From positions 3,162,001 through 3,226,000 of the forward strand of contig CBDDIR010000003.1 of assembly GCA_965229115.1 (NCBI GenBank): a stretch of 64,000 bases of DNA, read 5' to 3'. This DNA comes from UBA7672 sp965229115 (GTDB lineage: Bacteria; Pseudomonadota; Alphaproteobacteria; Caulobacterales; Hyphomonadaceae). Shown one piece after another: positions 8,539 through 17,298 of the stretch. The notes under the pieces are model-generated. The model saw nothing but the letters and a program-made list of their open reading frames with translations, was not told the DNA's origin and did no database searches. The number at the start of each line of letters is the position of its first letter. Within the stretch, counting starts at the first letter, position 1. The translations under genes were made by a program, and so were the position numbers.

Positions 8539-9117
8539 TCAATCGACAGTTGCGACGCGGCGCATCCGCGGTTCGGCCAGCTTCACGACAGCTACGGCCA
8601 GCGCAGACTTCAGCACCATGCCGATCATGAACGGCGCAACGCCGCCATCCCACGCAGCCTCCGGCCCGATCAAAGTCGCCAACCGCATCCAGCCCGCCAA
8701 CAGAATGATCGCGTGCCCCGCCAGGAACACCAGCGACATGGCGAGCCAGCCACGCATCGCCGGCTTCTCCGTCAGCCAACCGCAGACGAACGCCGCAATC
8801 ACCATGCCCGCGAGATAGCCCGCTGTCGGTCCGGAGAAGTGATCCAACCCACCCGCGCCATCAGACAGCAGCGGCAAACCTGTCGCCGCGAGCGCCAGCC
8901 AGGTGATCACGCTCGCCGCCGCCAGACGCGCGCCGGCCAGCCCTGCCACCGCCATCACCGCAAACGTCTGCAGCGTCATCGGCACGGGATACATCGGCGC
9001 CGAGATCCACGACGAAGCCGCGATCATCAGGCTCCCTGCGAGCACAGCCGCAATGCCCCATGTGACCGGCCTGTCAGCCAGCACGGCGCGCAGGGGCGCA
9101 ATATGGCCCGGTGACAT
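8539..9117 (-). CDS. bioY: Biotin transporter BioY (S component)
   Basis: 192 residues from the ATG at 9117, chosen for the GGGGAG ribosome-binding site just upstream. Six hydrophobic segments. The BioY hallmark stretch APMYPVPMTLQTFAVMAVAG and the following G-A-R-L-A sequence are present, as is GPTAGYLAGMVIAAFVCGWL. BioY binds biotin in the membrane and works with an ECF energising module or alone; no bioMN genes are nearby. The last residues overlap nothing; the antiporter stop lies 10 bp away on the other strand. Confidence 0.93.
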   Translation of the reverse strand: MSPGHIAPLRAVLADRPVTWGIAAVLAGSLMIAASSWISAPMYPVPMTLQTFAVMAVAGLAGARLAAASVITWLALAATGLPLLSDGAGGLDHFSGPTAGYLAGMVIAAFVCGWLTEKPAMRGWLAMSLVFLAGHAIILLAGWMRLATLIGPEAAWDGGVAPFMIGMVLKSALAVAVVKLAEPRMRRVATVD

Positions 9118-9186
9118 GATAACTCCCCAACTTCCCCACCAACCTGACGAGAAAACTAGCGCATCATCCCGCCACGGCTCCGCGCC

Positions 9187-10239
9187 GTGTTGCCGCACAT
9201 GCAGAGCTGGTTCCATGATCCGTGCGCGGGATTTGCGCGTACACTCGCCGCACGGGAGATTGGACTGACCGGTACATCAACACGCGCGGGATTTGTCGCG
9301 CTGGCTCTTCTCGCCAGCGCAACGACCGCGTGCGCTTCCCGCGAAATTCCCATCGCAAAGCTGGCAACAGAATACAGCCTGCCCGCGTCCCACACATTCG
9401 AGCCATCGCCCGGCGTGCGCGTGCACTACACGGACGAAGGCAATCGCGAAGGACGCACGCTGATCCTCGTCCATGGCTTTGCCGCATCGGTTCATGCGTG
9501 GCGACCATGGATCGAGCGCCTGAAGACAGACTACCGCCTCGTCGCGATCGACCTGCCCGGCCACGGCCTCACGCAGACGCCGCAAGGCTATCGCTCCACA
9601 CTCGAAGGCAACGCTGCCCTGATCGATGCGCTCGCCACGGAGATCGGCGCACGCAGCTTCGTTCTTGCGGGAAACTCCATGGGCGGCGCCGTCTCGATTG
9701 CTTACGCGAAGGCGCATCCGGAAAGACTGGATGCACTCGTGCTCGTCGACGCCGCCGGATGGCCCGGCGACAAAAGTAGCCCGCCCGGTTTCGCATCCCT
9801 CTTCAACAACTCCGTCGGGCGCTGGTTCATCAAGCTGTTTGACCCGCGTCTCTTTGCAACCGGCGGCCTCAAGTCCGCCTATCACGATGAAGCGCTGGTC
9901 ACGGACGCGTTGGTTGATCGTTACGTCGATCTCGCCATGGCCGAAGGACATCGCGACGTCCTGCTCACGCAGCGCACGCAACCTGTCCCGCCGTGGACGC
10001 CGGTCGACTTCCACGCCATCCGCGTGCCCACACTGGTCATGGCGGGCGAGGACGACGCGCTCATCCCTGCCGAAAATTCCCGCGCCATTGCAGCTGCAAT
10101 CCCCGCCGCGAAACTCATCATCTATCCAGATGCGGGCCACCTCCCGATGGAGCAGCTTCCGGATGCAACGACGCGCGATCTCCGCGCCTTCCTCGCTGCG
10201 CTCGGCCCGCCTGACAGGCGAGCACAGACGCTCCGCTGA
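9187..10239 (+). CDS. Alpha/beta hydrolase, probable secreted or lipid-anchored
   Basis: Up to 350 residues; the true start is uncertain because the first 30 residues look untranslated. Around residues 35-50 a hydrophobic segment ends in ALLASATTACAS, which may be a lipoprotein signal with a weak lipobox. The catalytic parts are clear: VHGFAASVHAW (oxyanion hole), LAGNSMGGAVSIAYA (nucleophile Ser), GEDDALIP (acid) and PDAGHLPMEQLP (His). Substrate unknown; esterase or lipase activity is likely. It is divergent from bioY, 69 bp away. Confidence 0.8.
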   Translation: MLPHMQSWFHDPCAGFARTLAAREIGLTGTSTRAGFVALALLASATTACASREIPIAKLATEYSLPASHTFEPSPGVRVHYTDEGNREGRTLILVHGFAASVHAWRPWIERLKTDYRLVAIDLPGHGLTQTPQGYRSTLEGNAALIDALATEIGARSFVLAGNSMGGAVSIAYAKAHPERLDALVLVDAAGWPGDKSSPPGFASLFNNSVGRWFIKLFDPRLFATGGLKSAYHDEALVTDALVDRYVDLAMAEGHRDVLLTQRTQPVPPWTPVDFHAIRVPTLVMAGEDDALIPAENSRAIAAAIPAAKLIIYPDAGHLPMEQLPDATTRDLRAFLAALGPPDRRAQTLR

Positions 10240-10359
10240 TGCTTTTTGCCTCCGCCGCCCTATCTGAAAGCGCGAAATAGGCAGAACTCACCGCGCAACG
10301 CTCTGGCGCGTATTCGCAATATTCTGGCATAACCGGCCCCGTTGGCTCAGGAGATCGGC

Positions 10360-11469
10360 ATGAAGATTGGCGTTCCCAAGGAGATCAAGACGCAGGAATA
10401 TCGCGTCGGCCTGACACCCGAGAGCGTGATGGAGCTGACGCGGGCCGGACACGATGTCTTCGTCCAGACCGGCGCCGGTCTTGGCCTGGGCGCCAGCGAC
10501 GACGACTACGTCAAAGCCGGCGCGCGGATGCTCGACACGGCCGCCGATGTTTTCGCCACCGCCGAAATGATCGTGAAGGTGAAAGAGCCCCAGCCCATCG
10601 AGTGCGCGATGCTCAAGCCGCACCACACGCTCTTCACCTACCTCCACCTCGCTGCCGATAAGCCGCAAGCCGAAGCGCTGATGAAGTCCGGCGCCACCTG
10701 CATCGCCTACGAAACCGTCACCAACAAGGCAGGCCGCCTGCCGCTGCTCCAGCCGATGAGCCAGGTCGCCGGCCGCATGTCGATCAATGTCGGCGCCTAT
10801 GCCCTGATGAAAACCAAGCGCGGCCGCGGCCTGCTGCTCGGCGGCGTGCCGGGCGTGCCGCCAGCCAACGTCGTCATCCTCGGCGGCGGCGTCTCCGGCG
10901 TCCACGCCGCTGAAATGGCGATCGGCGCCCGCGCCAACGTCACCGTGTTCGACCGCTCGATGCCGCGCCTCGAGGAACTCGACGTGCAATTCGCCGGCGC
11001 CGTCGACACTGTCTATGCAACGCAGGCCGCCATCGACCGCGCCGTCATCGAGGCTGACCTCGTCATCGGCGCCGTGCTGATCCCGGGCGCCGCTGCGCCC
11101 AAGCTGGTGACGCGCGAACACCTCAAGCGCATGAAGCCCGGCGCCGTGCTCGTCGACATCTCGATCGACCAGGGTGGCTGCTTCGAAACCTCGCGCCCGA
11201 CCACGCACGATGATCCGATCTACGAAGTCGACGGCATCCTGCACTACTGCGTCGCCAACATGCCGGGCGCCGTGCCGCGCACCTCCACCTACGCGCTCAA
11301 CAACGTCACGCTGCCCTTCGCGCTCGACCTTGCCAATAAGGGCACAAAAGCTGCGCTGAAGGCCGATGCCAACCTCGCCGATGGCCTCAACGTCGCCGAT
11401 GGCAAGATCACGCACGCGGCCGTGGCGCACGACCTCGACCTCCCCTTCGCGAAACCCGGCTGGCTCTGA
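10360..11469 (+). CDS. ald: Alanine dehydrogenase
   Basis: 369 residues from the ATG at 10360, preceded by CAGGAG. It interconverts L-alanine and pyruvate plus ammonia with NAD. MKIGVPKEIKTQEYRVGLTP is the family N-terminus; VKVKEP provides the substrate lysine (Lys75) and FTYLHLAAD the catalytic His96. The NAD-binding Rossmann motif is VVILGGGVSGVHAAEMA. Length matches the usual 370. A lipoprotein gene starts directly after its stop (TGATTG), so the two are probably one transcript. Confidence 0.96.
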   Translation: MKIGVPKEIKTQEYRVGLTPESVMELTRAGHDVFVQTGAGLGLGASDDDYVKAGARMLDTAADVFATAEMIVKVKEPQPIECAMLKPHHTLFTYLHLAADKPQAEALMKSGATCIAYETVTNKAGRLPLLQPMSQVAGRMSINVGAYALMKTKRGRGLLLGGVPGVPPANVVILGGGVSGVHAAEMAIGARANVTVFDRSMPRLEELDVQFAGAVDTVYATQAAIDRAVIEADLVIGAVLIPGAAAPKLVTREHLKRMKPGAVLVDISIDQGGCFETSRPTTHDDPIYEVDGILHYCVANMPGAVPRTSTYALNNVTLPFALDLANKGTKAALKADANLADGLNVADGKITHAAVAHDLDLPFAKPGWL

Positions 11470-11919
11470 TTGCTGAGACAACTGGCGGTCCTTGCAGCAC
11501 TGACGCTCTCCGCCTGCGGCGGCGAGATGCCCGTGAACATGAAGGACCCGGCGTCAGTCGCTGCGAAGTTCGTCGAGGCCTACAACCAGCGCGATCTTGC
11601 GCGCATGTTGCCGCTGGTCGATCAGGTGAACCTCGACGCGGTGAAGGAAGCGCTGGCGCAAGGCCCCGGCAGCGAGCCCTACAACAGCATCTTCAATCCA
11701 GACATGGCGCAGATGCTGGCGGAACAAGGCGGCAAGGTCGAAGGCCCCCGCTATGAGCGCCGGGATGCCATCATGACTGTCGGCAAGACCGTGCAAGGCG
11801 ACGTCTATACGATCGAACTCGGCGAGCGCGATGACGAGACCTGGGTGATCGAGGCCTTCTCGATGATGTCGGAAGCCGAGTTCAAGAACCTGCCGGACAA
11901 AGCGCCCGAGAAGCGCTGA
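11470..11919 (+). CDS. Small hypothetical lipoprotein
   Basis: 149 residues from a TTG that follows the ald stop codon directly. MLRQLAVLAALTLSACGGE is a lipoprotein signal with lipobox LSAC. The mature part resembles the small NTF2/DUF4878-like secreted fold in outline: a helix KFVEAYNQRDLARMLPLVD followed by strands such as TVQGDVYTIELGERDDETW. Function unknown. Coupling to ald is the only contextual clue and may be coincidental. Confidence 0.7.
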   Translation: MLRQLAVLAALTLSACGGEMPVNMKDPASVAAKFVEAYNQRDLARMLPLVDQVNLDAVKEALAQGPGSEPYNSIFNPDMAQMLAEQGGKVEGPRYERRDAIMTVGKTVQGDVYTIELGERDDETWVIEAFSMMSEAEFKNLPDKAPEKR

Positions 11920-11922
11920 CGG

Positions 11923-12912
11923 CTATTCCGCCGCGACCGCACTGGCGACAACGGCCAGTCGTTCATTGATCCAGCTACGCACGAAGGCATTGGTGCGTGA
12001 CGCTACCCGTGTCGGGAACCGATTGAAGGCGTGTGGCGCATCGGGAACGACGACCAGGCTCGCATTGCCGTTCGCGGCGGCCCAGCGCTCGGACATCAGG
12101 CGGCTGTCATCGATCAGGGGGTCAATCGTCCCGCACATGAGCACCGCAGGCGGCAATCGCGAGAGGTCGGCATAGAGCGGTGAGAAAGCCGGATCGCGCC
12201 GCTCTTCCTCACTCTTGCCCGGCAGCAGTTTCGCGATGCCGCCCGTCATCGCAGGGCCGTCCAGCACCAGCGTATCGCGCGGCGCGCTACGCACGCTCGG
12301 CGTACAGGAAAGATCATACGGTCCATAGAACAGCACCGCGCCACGCAGCCGGCCGAAATCATAGCGCGTGTCGCGCAGCTTCAGGATCGTGCAGGCCGCC
12401 AGATGCGCCCCGGCGGATTCCCCGCCGATGAAGATATCGGCGACATCGAACTCAGCCTTGGAATGCTCGAACACCCAGTCCGCCGCCGCCGCGCATTGCG
12501 CGATCATGCCCGGCAGATCAATGTCCGGCAGCATCGTGTAGTCGACGCTCACCACCGCCAGACCGCAGTCAGCCGCGATGCGGGCGTTCACCCGGTCGTC
12601 CATCGCCGCCGTGCCGATCGCCCAGCCGCCACCGTGATAGTCGACATAGACGCCGCGGATCTCGCCTGCCGGCATCAGGATGCGCAGCGCGGCCGTATGA
12701 CCCTTCCACTGGATCTTCCGTGTACTGGTCGTAATGCCCCTCACCCCGTGCGGGATGAACGCCGTCTGTGCGCCCAGCATGGTCTGGATCATTAGCTTGC
12801 CCAGTGGCGTCGGCGCCCGGAAACGGGGCGCCCAGCGCAGCTGGCGATTCATGCGCCGCGCTTCGTCCAGCTCGTCTTGCGGGAAGTCAGGAAGGGACAC
12901 CGGCATGCGCAA
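11923..12912 (-). CDS. Alpha/beta hydrolase of the hormone-sensitive lipase type
   Basis: 329 residues from the first ATG; a second ATG two codons later (12906) is equally possible. The motifs are those of HSL-type carboxylesterases: VDYHGGGWAIG (oxyanion HGGG), FIGGESAGAHLAA (Ser nucleophile in GESAG), the acid in CGTIDPLIDDS and the histidine in PDAPHAFNRFP. No signal peptide. Probably a cytoplasmic esterase for short-chain acyl esters. It is convergent with the ald-lipoprotein operon (3 bp apart) and lies downstream of the hflKC terminator on the same strand. Confidence 0.88.
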   Translation of the reverse strand: MRMPVSLPDFPQDELDEARRMNRQLRWAPRFRAPTPLGKLMIQTMLGAQTAFIPHGVRGITTSTRKIQWKGHTAALRILMPAGEIRGVYVDYHGGGWAIGTAAMDDRVNARIAADCGLAVVSVDYTMLPDIDLPGMIAQCAAAADWVFEHSKAEFDVADIFIGGESAGAHLAACTILKLRDTRYDFGRLRGAVLFYGPYDLSCTPSVRSAPRDTLVLDGPAMTGGIAKLLPGKSEEERRDPAFSPLYADLSRLPPAVLMCGTIDPLIDDSRLMSERWAAANGNASLVVVPDAPHAFNRFPTRVASRTNAFVRSWINERLAVVASAVAAE

Positions 12913-12971
12913 ACCCCGTCTGTCCCATCATAGGTAGGTCTCGCCTTCCCCTTGGGCAACGCCCAAAACGA

Positions 12972-12999
12972 AAAGGCCCGCTCAACCGAGCGGGCCTTT
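12972..12999 (-). terminator. Terminator downstream of hflC
   Basis: Perfect 12-bp stem (12972-12983 with 12988-12999) with a 4-nt loop. On the minus strand the GC part is followed by CTTTTCGTTTT, fitting a rho-independent terminator for hflC, which ends at 13022. The A/T flanks make it look bidirectional, but no plus-strand gene reads into it. Confidence 0.88.
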
Positions 13000-13021
13000 G
13001 TTATCTCAGACAAGTAACAGA

Positions 13022-13903
13022 TCAGCGTGCCGTACTGCCCTTGAAATATTTGAAATACTCGCTGTCCGGGGACATGACGAACGGCGTGCCGGTCTTGATC
13101 GATTTGTCATACGCTTCGAGCGAGCGATAGAACGAGAAGAACTCCGGGTCTTTGCCGTAGGCAGCCGCGTAGATCTTGTTGCGTTCAGCATCGCCTTCAC
13201 CGCGCAGAACCTGGGACTTCTGGTTCGCTTCGGCGAGGATGACTTCCACCTGTTTGTCCGCTTCACCGACGATCGAGAGGTAGAGCCCCTCACCTTCGGC
13301 GCGGTACTGGTTCACCTTCTGCTGAAGCTGCGACTTCATGCGCTCGTAAACGCGCTGGGAGTTAGCTTCAGGCAGGTCGGCCTGGCGGATGCGGACGTCG
13401 ATGATCTCGATGCCGAGCGTCGTCATCTGGGCCTGCAGCGCGGTCCTGATCCGCTGCATCACGCTGGCGCGCTGGCCCGAGATGATGTCCGGCTGGGACA
13501 CCTTGCCGAGCTCGCCGCGCAGCGCAGCGTTGAAACGCTGACGGAGCTGGGCGAGGCCGTTTTCCATGCTGGTTGCAGCACGGAAGAACTGGGTCGGATC
13601 CTTGATGCGCCAGCGAGCGATCGCGTCAACGTTCAGACGTTGCTGGTCAGCCGCGATGATCTCGGCCGAGTCCAGGTCAAAGCCCATATTGCGCTTGTCG
13701 TAATAGATCACGTTCTCGACGACCGGCACCTTGAAGTGCAGGCCTGCGCCGCGGGTCGCGCCATCGGCGTTGACCGCATACTGGTACTGGCCGAAGCGCA
13801 GCACGATCGCCTGCTGGTCAAGACCAACGATGTAGAACGCGTTCGCGAGGATGATCAGCAGAGCCGCGGCGATGACGCCGCCAATGATGAGGAGCCTTTG
13901 CAT
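13022..13903 (-). CDS. hflC: Protease modulator HflC
   Basis: 293 residues. An N-terminal membrane anchor (residues 4-26) is followed by the SPFH/band-7 domain, starting FYIVGLDQQAIVLRFGQ. The C-terminal coiled region includes EADKQVEVILAEANQKSQVL and GEGDAERNKIYAAAYGKDPEF, a stretch strongly conserved in HflC. With HflK it forms a large periplasm-facing complex around FtsH and moderates membrane-protein degradation. The start lies 2 bp after the hflK stop codon. No degP-type protease gene follows, unlike in many relatives; a terminator and an esterase gene come next. Confidence 0.96.
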   Translation of the reverse strand: MQRLLIIGGVIAAALLIILANAFYIVGLDQQAIVLRFGQYQYAVNADGATRGAGLHFKVPVVENVIYYDKRNMGFDLDSAEIIAADQQRLNVDAIARWRIKDPTQFFRAATSMENGLAQLRQRFNAALRGELGKVSQPDIISGQRASVMQRIRTALQAQMTTLGIEIIDVRIRQADLPEANSQRVYERMKSQLQQKVNQYRAEGEGLYLSIVGEADKQVEVILAEANQKSQVLRGEGDAERNKIYAAAYGKDPEFFSFYRSLEAYDKSIKTGTPFVMSPDSEYFKYFKGSTAR

Positions 13904-13905
13904 CG

Positions 13906-15129
13906 TTATTGCCCCTGGGTCGGCTGTTGGCGACCGCGCAACTGGTCAAGCGGCAGGATAGGCACTGCCCCGGATTTGCCATCCAGGATTGTCTGTTCGG
14001 TACGACCGATGACCTTTTCCATCGTCTCCAGGAACATGCGTTCGCGCGTCACGCGCGGGGCTGCACGATACTGGTCATAGACGAGGTTGAAGCGATCGGC
14101 TTCACCGCGAGCGTTGGCGACCGAGGCTGCCTTGTAACCTTCGGCTTCCTGGATCACGCGCTGGGCCTGACCTTCAGCTTCCGGCACCACCTTGTTGCGG
14201 TAGGCGATGGCTTCAGCTTCGCGCTTGGCCTTGTCCTGCTCGGCGCTGGAGACTTCGCGCTGAACGCTGACGACCTCTTCCGGGGCCGACGCGGCGCGCA
14301 GCGAGATCGAGATGATCTCGACGCCCGCTTTGTACGAGTTCAGCGTTTGCTGCATCAGATCGCGCGTGCGGGTTTCGACAACCGTACGACCCGTTGTGGT
14401 GATCGGCTCGAAAGCCGAGGTGCCGACGATTTCGCGCATGGCGCTCTCGCCGATCTGCTCGATCAGCACGTTCGCGCCTGAACCGTTCTCGACGTCCACC
14501 ACGTTGAACAGGTAGTCGCGCGGTTCATAGACGCGCCAGTTGATGACGAAGTCGATGTCGATGATGTTCTCATCGCCCGTCAGCATCAGGTTCGACGTAT
14601 TGCCGCCACCGATTTCGGTACGGATCTCGGTGTTCACCGGCACGACGATGTGACGCTCGATCGGGTTCGGCAGGCGGATCCGGAAGCCCGGCTCTTCATA
14701 CCGATGGAATGTTCCGAAACGCAGCACGACGGCGCGTTCCTGTTCGTTCACCTGGTAGATGCCGGTGAACAGCCAGCCGACGATGCCGATGGCGAGAATG
14801 ATGACCAGGCCGGCCATGCCAAAGCCACGGCCCGAGCCGCTGCTGCCGCCGCCGCCACGGCCGAAGCCGCCGCCGCCATTGCCGCCGCCGTCCTTGCGCT
14901 TGAAGCGCTCCTGCATGCGACGCAGCGTTTCTTCGAGGTCAGGGCGGTCCTTGCCACCGCCACCGCCACCACCGCCGCTAGGCTTGTTGCCGGGCTGATT
15001 GCCGCCGCCGGGTTTGCCCCACGGGCTCTCGCCACCGCCAGTCGGCTTGTTGCCGTTGGAATTGTTGCCGTTGCCGCCACCCCAAGGACCACCGCCCCCG
15101 CCGCTGCCCTTGTTGTCGTTCCAGGGCAT
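13906..15129 (-). CDS. hflK: FtsH protease modulator HflK
   Basis: 407 residues. MPWNDNKGSGGGGG and about 100 further Gly/Asn/Pro-rich residues form the disordered cytoplasmic tail typical of HflK; PDLEETLRRMQERFK is its conserved helix. A membrane segment (about 104-124, GLVIILAIGIVGWLF) precedes the SPFH domain (YQVNEQERAVVLRFGTF) and the coiled region SSAEQDKAKREAEAIAYRN. AGGAGG lies just upstream of the start. It is the first gene of the hflK-hflC pair. In many alphaproteobacteria folA and thyA sit just upstream; here they are 18-21 kb away. Confidence 0.96.
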   Translation of the reverse strand: MPWNDNKGSGGGGGPWGGGNGNNSNGNKPTGGGESPWGKPGGGNQPGNKPSGGGGGGGGKDRPDLEETLRRMQERFKRKDGGGNGGGGFGRGGGGSSGSGRGFGMAGLVIILAIGIVGWLFTGIYQVNEQERAVVLRFGTFHRYEEPGFRIRLPNPIERHIVVPVNTEIRTEIGGGNTSNLMLTGDENIIDIDFVINWRVYEPRDYLFNVVDVENGSGANVLIEQIGESAMREIVGTSAFEPITTTGRTVVETRTRDLMQQTLNSYKAGVEIISISLRAASAPEEVVSVQREVSSAEQDKAKREAEAIAYRNKVVPEAEGQAQRVIQEAEGYKAASVANARGEADRFNLVYDQYRAAPRVTRERMFLETMEKVIGRTEQTILDGKSGAVPILPLDQLRGRQQPTQGQ

Positions 15130-15569
15130 AGGCCCGTCCTCCTGAGTGCACGTGTCTGGAGAGTTGTGTCCTCCAGTAGTTGAGCCCGCATTAAAGCCGC
15201 TTCAAGGCTGCCGGATAAGCTAGTTTCCCCCTGCAAGCGACTTGCCATCTCTCTGACAAACACGTGATTTACACGGGTCGTAACTTGGTGAACGTCTGGA
15301 TCTTCATTTCATCGTAACCAGAATTACTTGCTGGATGACCGACAACTCGCCCGAAACTACAACCGGCGCCTGACGCAGCAGCCCAAGCGCTCGCGCCTGG
15401 GTTGGCGGATACGCAGCTCGAATCCTGCAATTTTCTGCCCGCACATGCGTCGCCACGTCACGCCACTGACGACGCCTATGCGCACGACCGGCCCGTCTTC
15501 CGCGTCTCGCCGGGCGTGCTAAAGCAGGCCGGGCAGGCGGACACTCACGCCTCCCTGTGTGGAGTTGCG
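15130..15569. other. Divergent intergenic region between hflK and mrp
   Basis: 440 bp without a convincing gene. Frames open upstream of mrp encode Cys/Arg/Thr-rich sequence with no protein character, and the mrp ribosome-binding site lies at the end of the region. It presumably holds the divergent promoters. I see no strong hairpin or repeat. Confidence 0.4.
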
Positions 15570-16688
15570 ATGCCGTCTTCCCTCGAAACATCCGTTCGCG
15601 CGGCGCTCGATAGCGTCAGGGACCCGGTCTCCGGCAAGGGGCTCAGCGCGTCCGGCCGCGTGACCGGCCTCGTTGTTCGCGCCGATGGCAAGATCGGCTT
15701 TGTTCTCGAGACGGGTGTCGGCTCAGCTGATGAACCGCTTCGCAAGTCGGCTGAAGACGCGGTGGCGCGCGTTGCAGGCGTAACGGCTGTCACCGCCGTG
15801 CTTACAGCCGAAGCAACCACCGGCGCGCGCACGGTTGCCCCGCCGCGCCCCGCTCCGATCCCCCGGCCGGCAGCGCCTCCGCCGCCGCCCGCTCCCACGG
15901 TCCGCCCCGCGCGGGGCATCGTCGCCGTTGCCTCAGCCAAAGGCGGCGTGGGCAAATCGACGGTTGCCAGCAATCTCGCTGTCGCCGCCGCAAAGTCCGG
16001 CCTGCGCGTGGGCCTGCTCGATGCCGACGTATTCGGCCCATCGCTTCCCACCATGTTCGGGACGGTCGGCGTGAAGCCTGAACTGACGGCTGCGAAGAAG
16101 ATGATCCCGGTCATGGCGCATGGCGTCGCCACCATGTCGATCGGCTATCTCGTCGATCCCGATCAGGCGGTCGTCTGGCGTGGCCCGATGGTGATGTCAG
16201 CCGTCAGCCAGCTGATCACCGACACCGAATGGGGCGACCTGGATCTCCTGTTCATCGACACGCCGCCGGGCACGGGCGAAGTCCAGCTCACGCTTGTCCA
16301 GAAGCTCCCGCTCGACGGCGCGGTCATTGTTTCCACGCCGCAGGAAGTTGCCCTCGCCGACGTTCGCCGCGGCGTCGGCATGTTCCGCAAGACTGCCGTG
16401 CCTGTGCTCGGCGTGATCGAGAACATGGCCTGGTTCGAACAACCGGACGGATCGCGCGCTTACATCTTCGGCGAAGGCGGGGCCCAGCGAACCGCTGAGG
16501 AACAAGGCGTTCCGTTCCTGGGCGCGATGCCAATTCTTTCGGCGCTGCGCGAAGGAGGCGACGCAGGCGTGCCGGCCGCGACTGGCACGACCAACGCCGC
16601 CGAAGCCTTCCGTCTGCTGGCTGAAGCTGTCAGCGAAGCGCTTGCGGCCTCGCCCAACAAGCCGGCTCCGGCGATCATCTTCGAATAA
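15570..16688 (+). CDS. Mrp/ApbC-family P-loop ATPase lacking cysteines
   Basis: 372 residues from the ATG at 15570, preceded by GGAG. Residues 1-80 are the MIP18/DUF59-type domain, 90-112 a Pro-rich linker, and the rest the deviant-Walker ATPase: VASAKGGVGKST (Walker A, Lys124 and Lys129), LLDADVFGPSLP, LFIDTPPGTGE. Family members act as Fe-S carriers and bind the cluster through a C-x-x-C after ENM. Here that place reads ENMAWFEQPDGSRAYIFG and the whole protein has no cysteine. Either the protein uses partners for the cluster or it has a different role. Convergent with the small gene at 16690-16926. Confidence 0.9.
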   Translation: MPSSLETSVRAALDSVRDPVSGKGLSASGRVTGLVVRADGKIGFVLETGVGSADEPLRKSAEDAVARVAGVTAVTAVLTAEATTGARTVAPPRPAPIPRPAAPPPPPAPTVRPARGIVAVASAKGGVGKSTVASNLAVAAAKSGLRVGLLDADVFGPSLPTMFGTVGVKPELTAAKKMIPVMAHGVATMSIGYLVDPDQAVVWRGPMVMSAVSQLITDTEWGDLDLLFIDTPPGTGEVQLTLVQKLPLDGAVIVSTPQEVALADVRRGVGMFRKTAVPVLGVIENMAWFEQPDGSRAYIFGEGGAQRTAEEQGVPFLGAMPILSALREGGDAGVPAATGTTNAAEAFRLLAEAVSEALAASPNKPAPAIIFE

Positions 16689-16689
16689 G

Positions 16690-16926
16690 CTAGATCGACG
16701 CCGCGCCGGTATCGGCAGCGTCTTCGCCCAGTTCCGTAAGCGCCTGCTCGATCGCCTTCAGGTCTTCGCCATCGCGGGATACCGGTGCAGTCATGCCCTC
16801 GGTCGTGGCGCGATCGCGGGCCATGGCGTCGGCCTCCATCTGGCGCAGCTTCTTCACCTTCGCTGCGCGATCGATCGTCGTGTCGTGAACGATGGCGTCA
16901 ACGCGTCCTTTGACGTCGCTTGGCAT
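16690..16926 (-). CDS. Small hypothetical protein
   Basis: 78 residues, charged and probably all-helical: AKVKKLRQMEADAMARDRATTEG then GEDLKAIEQALTELGED. GGGAGAGAG lies upstream of the ATG. Its stop is one base beyond the mrp stop on the opposite strand. No cysteines, no membrane segment. Not recognised beyond that. Confidence 0.6.
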   Translation of the reverse strand: MPSDVKGRVDAIVHDTTIDRAAKVKKLRQMEADAMARDRATTEGMTAPVSRDGEDLKAIEQALTELGEDAADTGAASI

Positions 16927-17298
16927 GTCTCTCTCTCCCGGCTATGCAGAGCGATCTAGGTTTTTCGCGCGGCCTGACAAACTCGACCGCCGCTCGGCGC
17001 CCATCTTGCTCCGCTATGAATGCGGAGTTCAGCCTCCTGCCTGCTCCGCGTTGCGGAGTGCTGCATGCCTGCCAAGGCTCTCGCCGTTAACGATTGTGAA
17101 CGCCCGGCGCGGCAGCGAACCACATCTTTATTGGCGCCTGAACCGCTGATTCTCCTTGCAAGCGCGCGCGCCTCACTTAACGTTTTGTTTACGGCATCGC
17201 TCGTGTCCGCTCCGAAGTCTGGAAGCGTTAACGCGAGAGAACGGGAGGCTTGGTCCGGTTTGGCCACACGGCAGATCGGGCGCGGACGGGAGTAGCGT
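16927..17298. other. Intergenic region with paired short hairpins
   Basis: 372 bp between divergent genes, with no convincing ORF. Two hairpins with identical 6-bp stems CTCCGC/GCGGAG occur at 17009-17027 (7-nt loop) and 17044-17058 (3-nt loop). The stretch 17160-17230 is locally richer in T and may carry the promoter of the gene at 17299. Confidence 0.4.
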
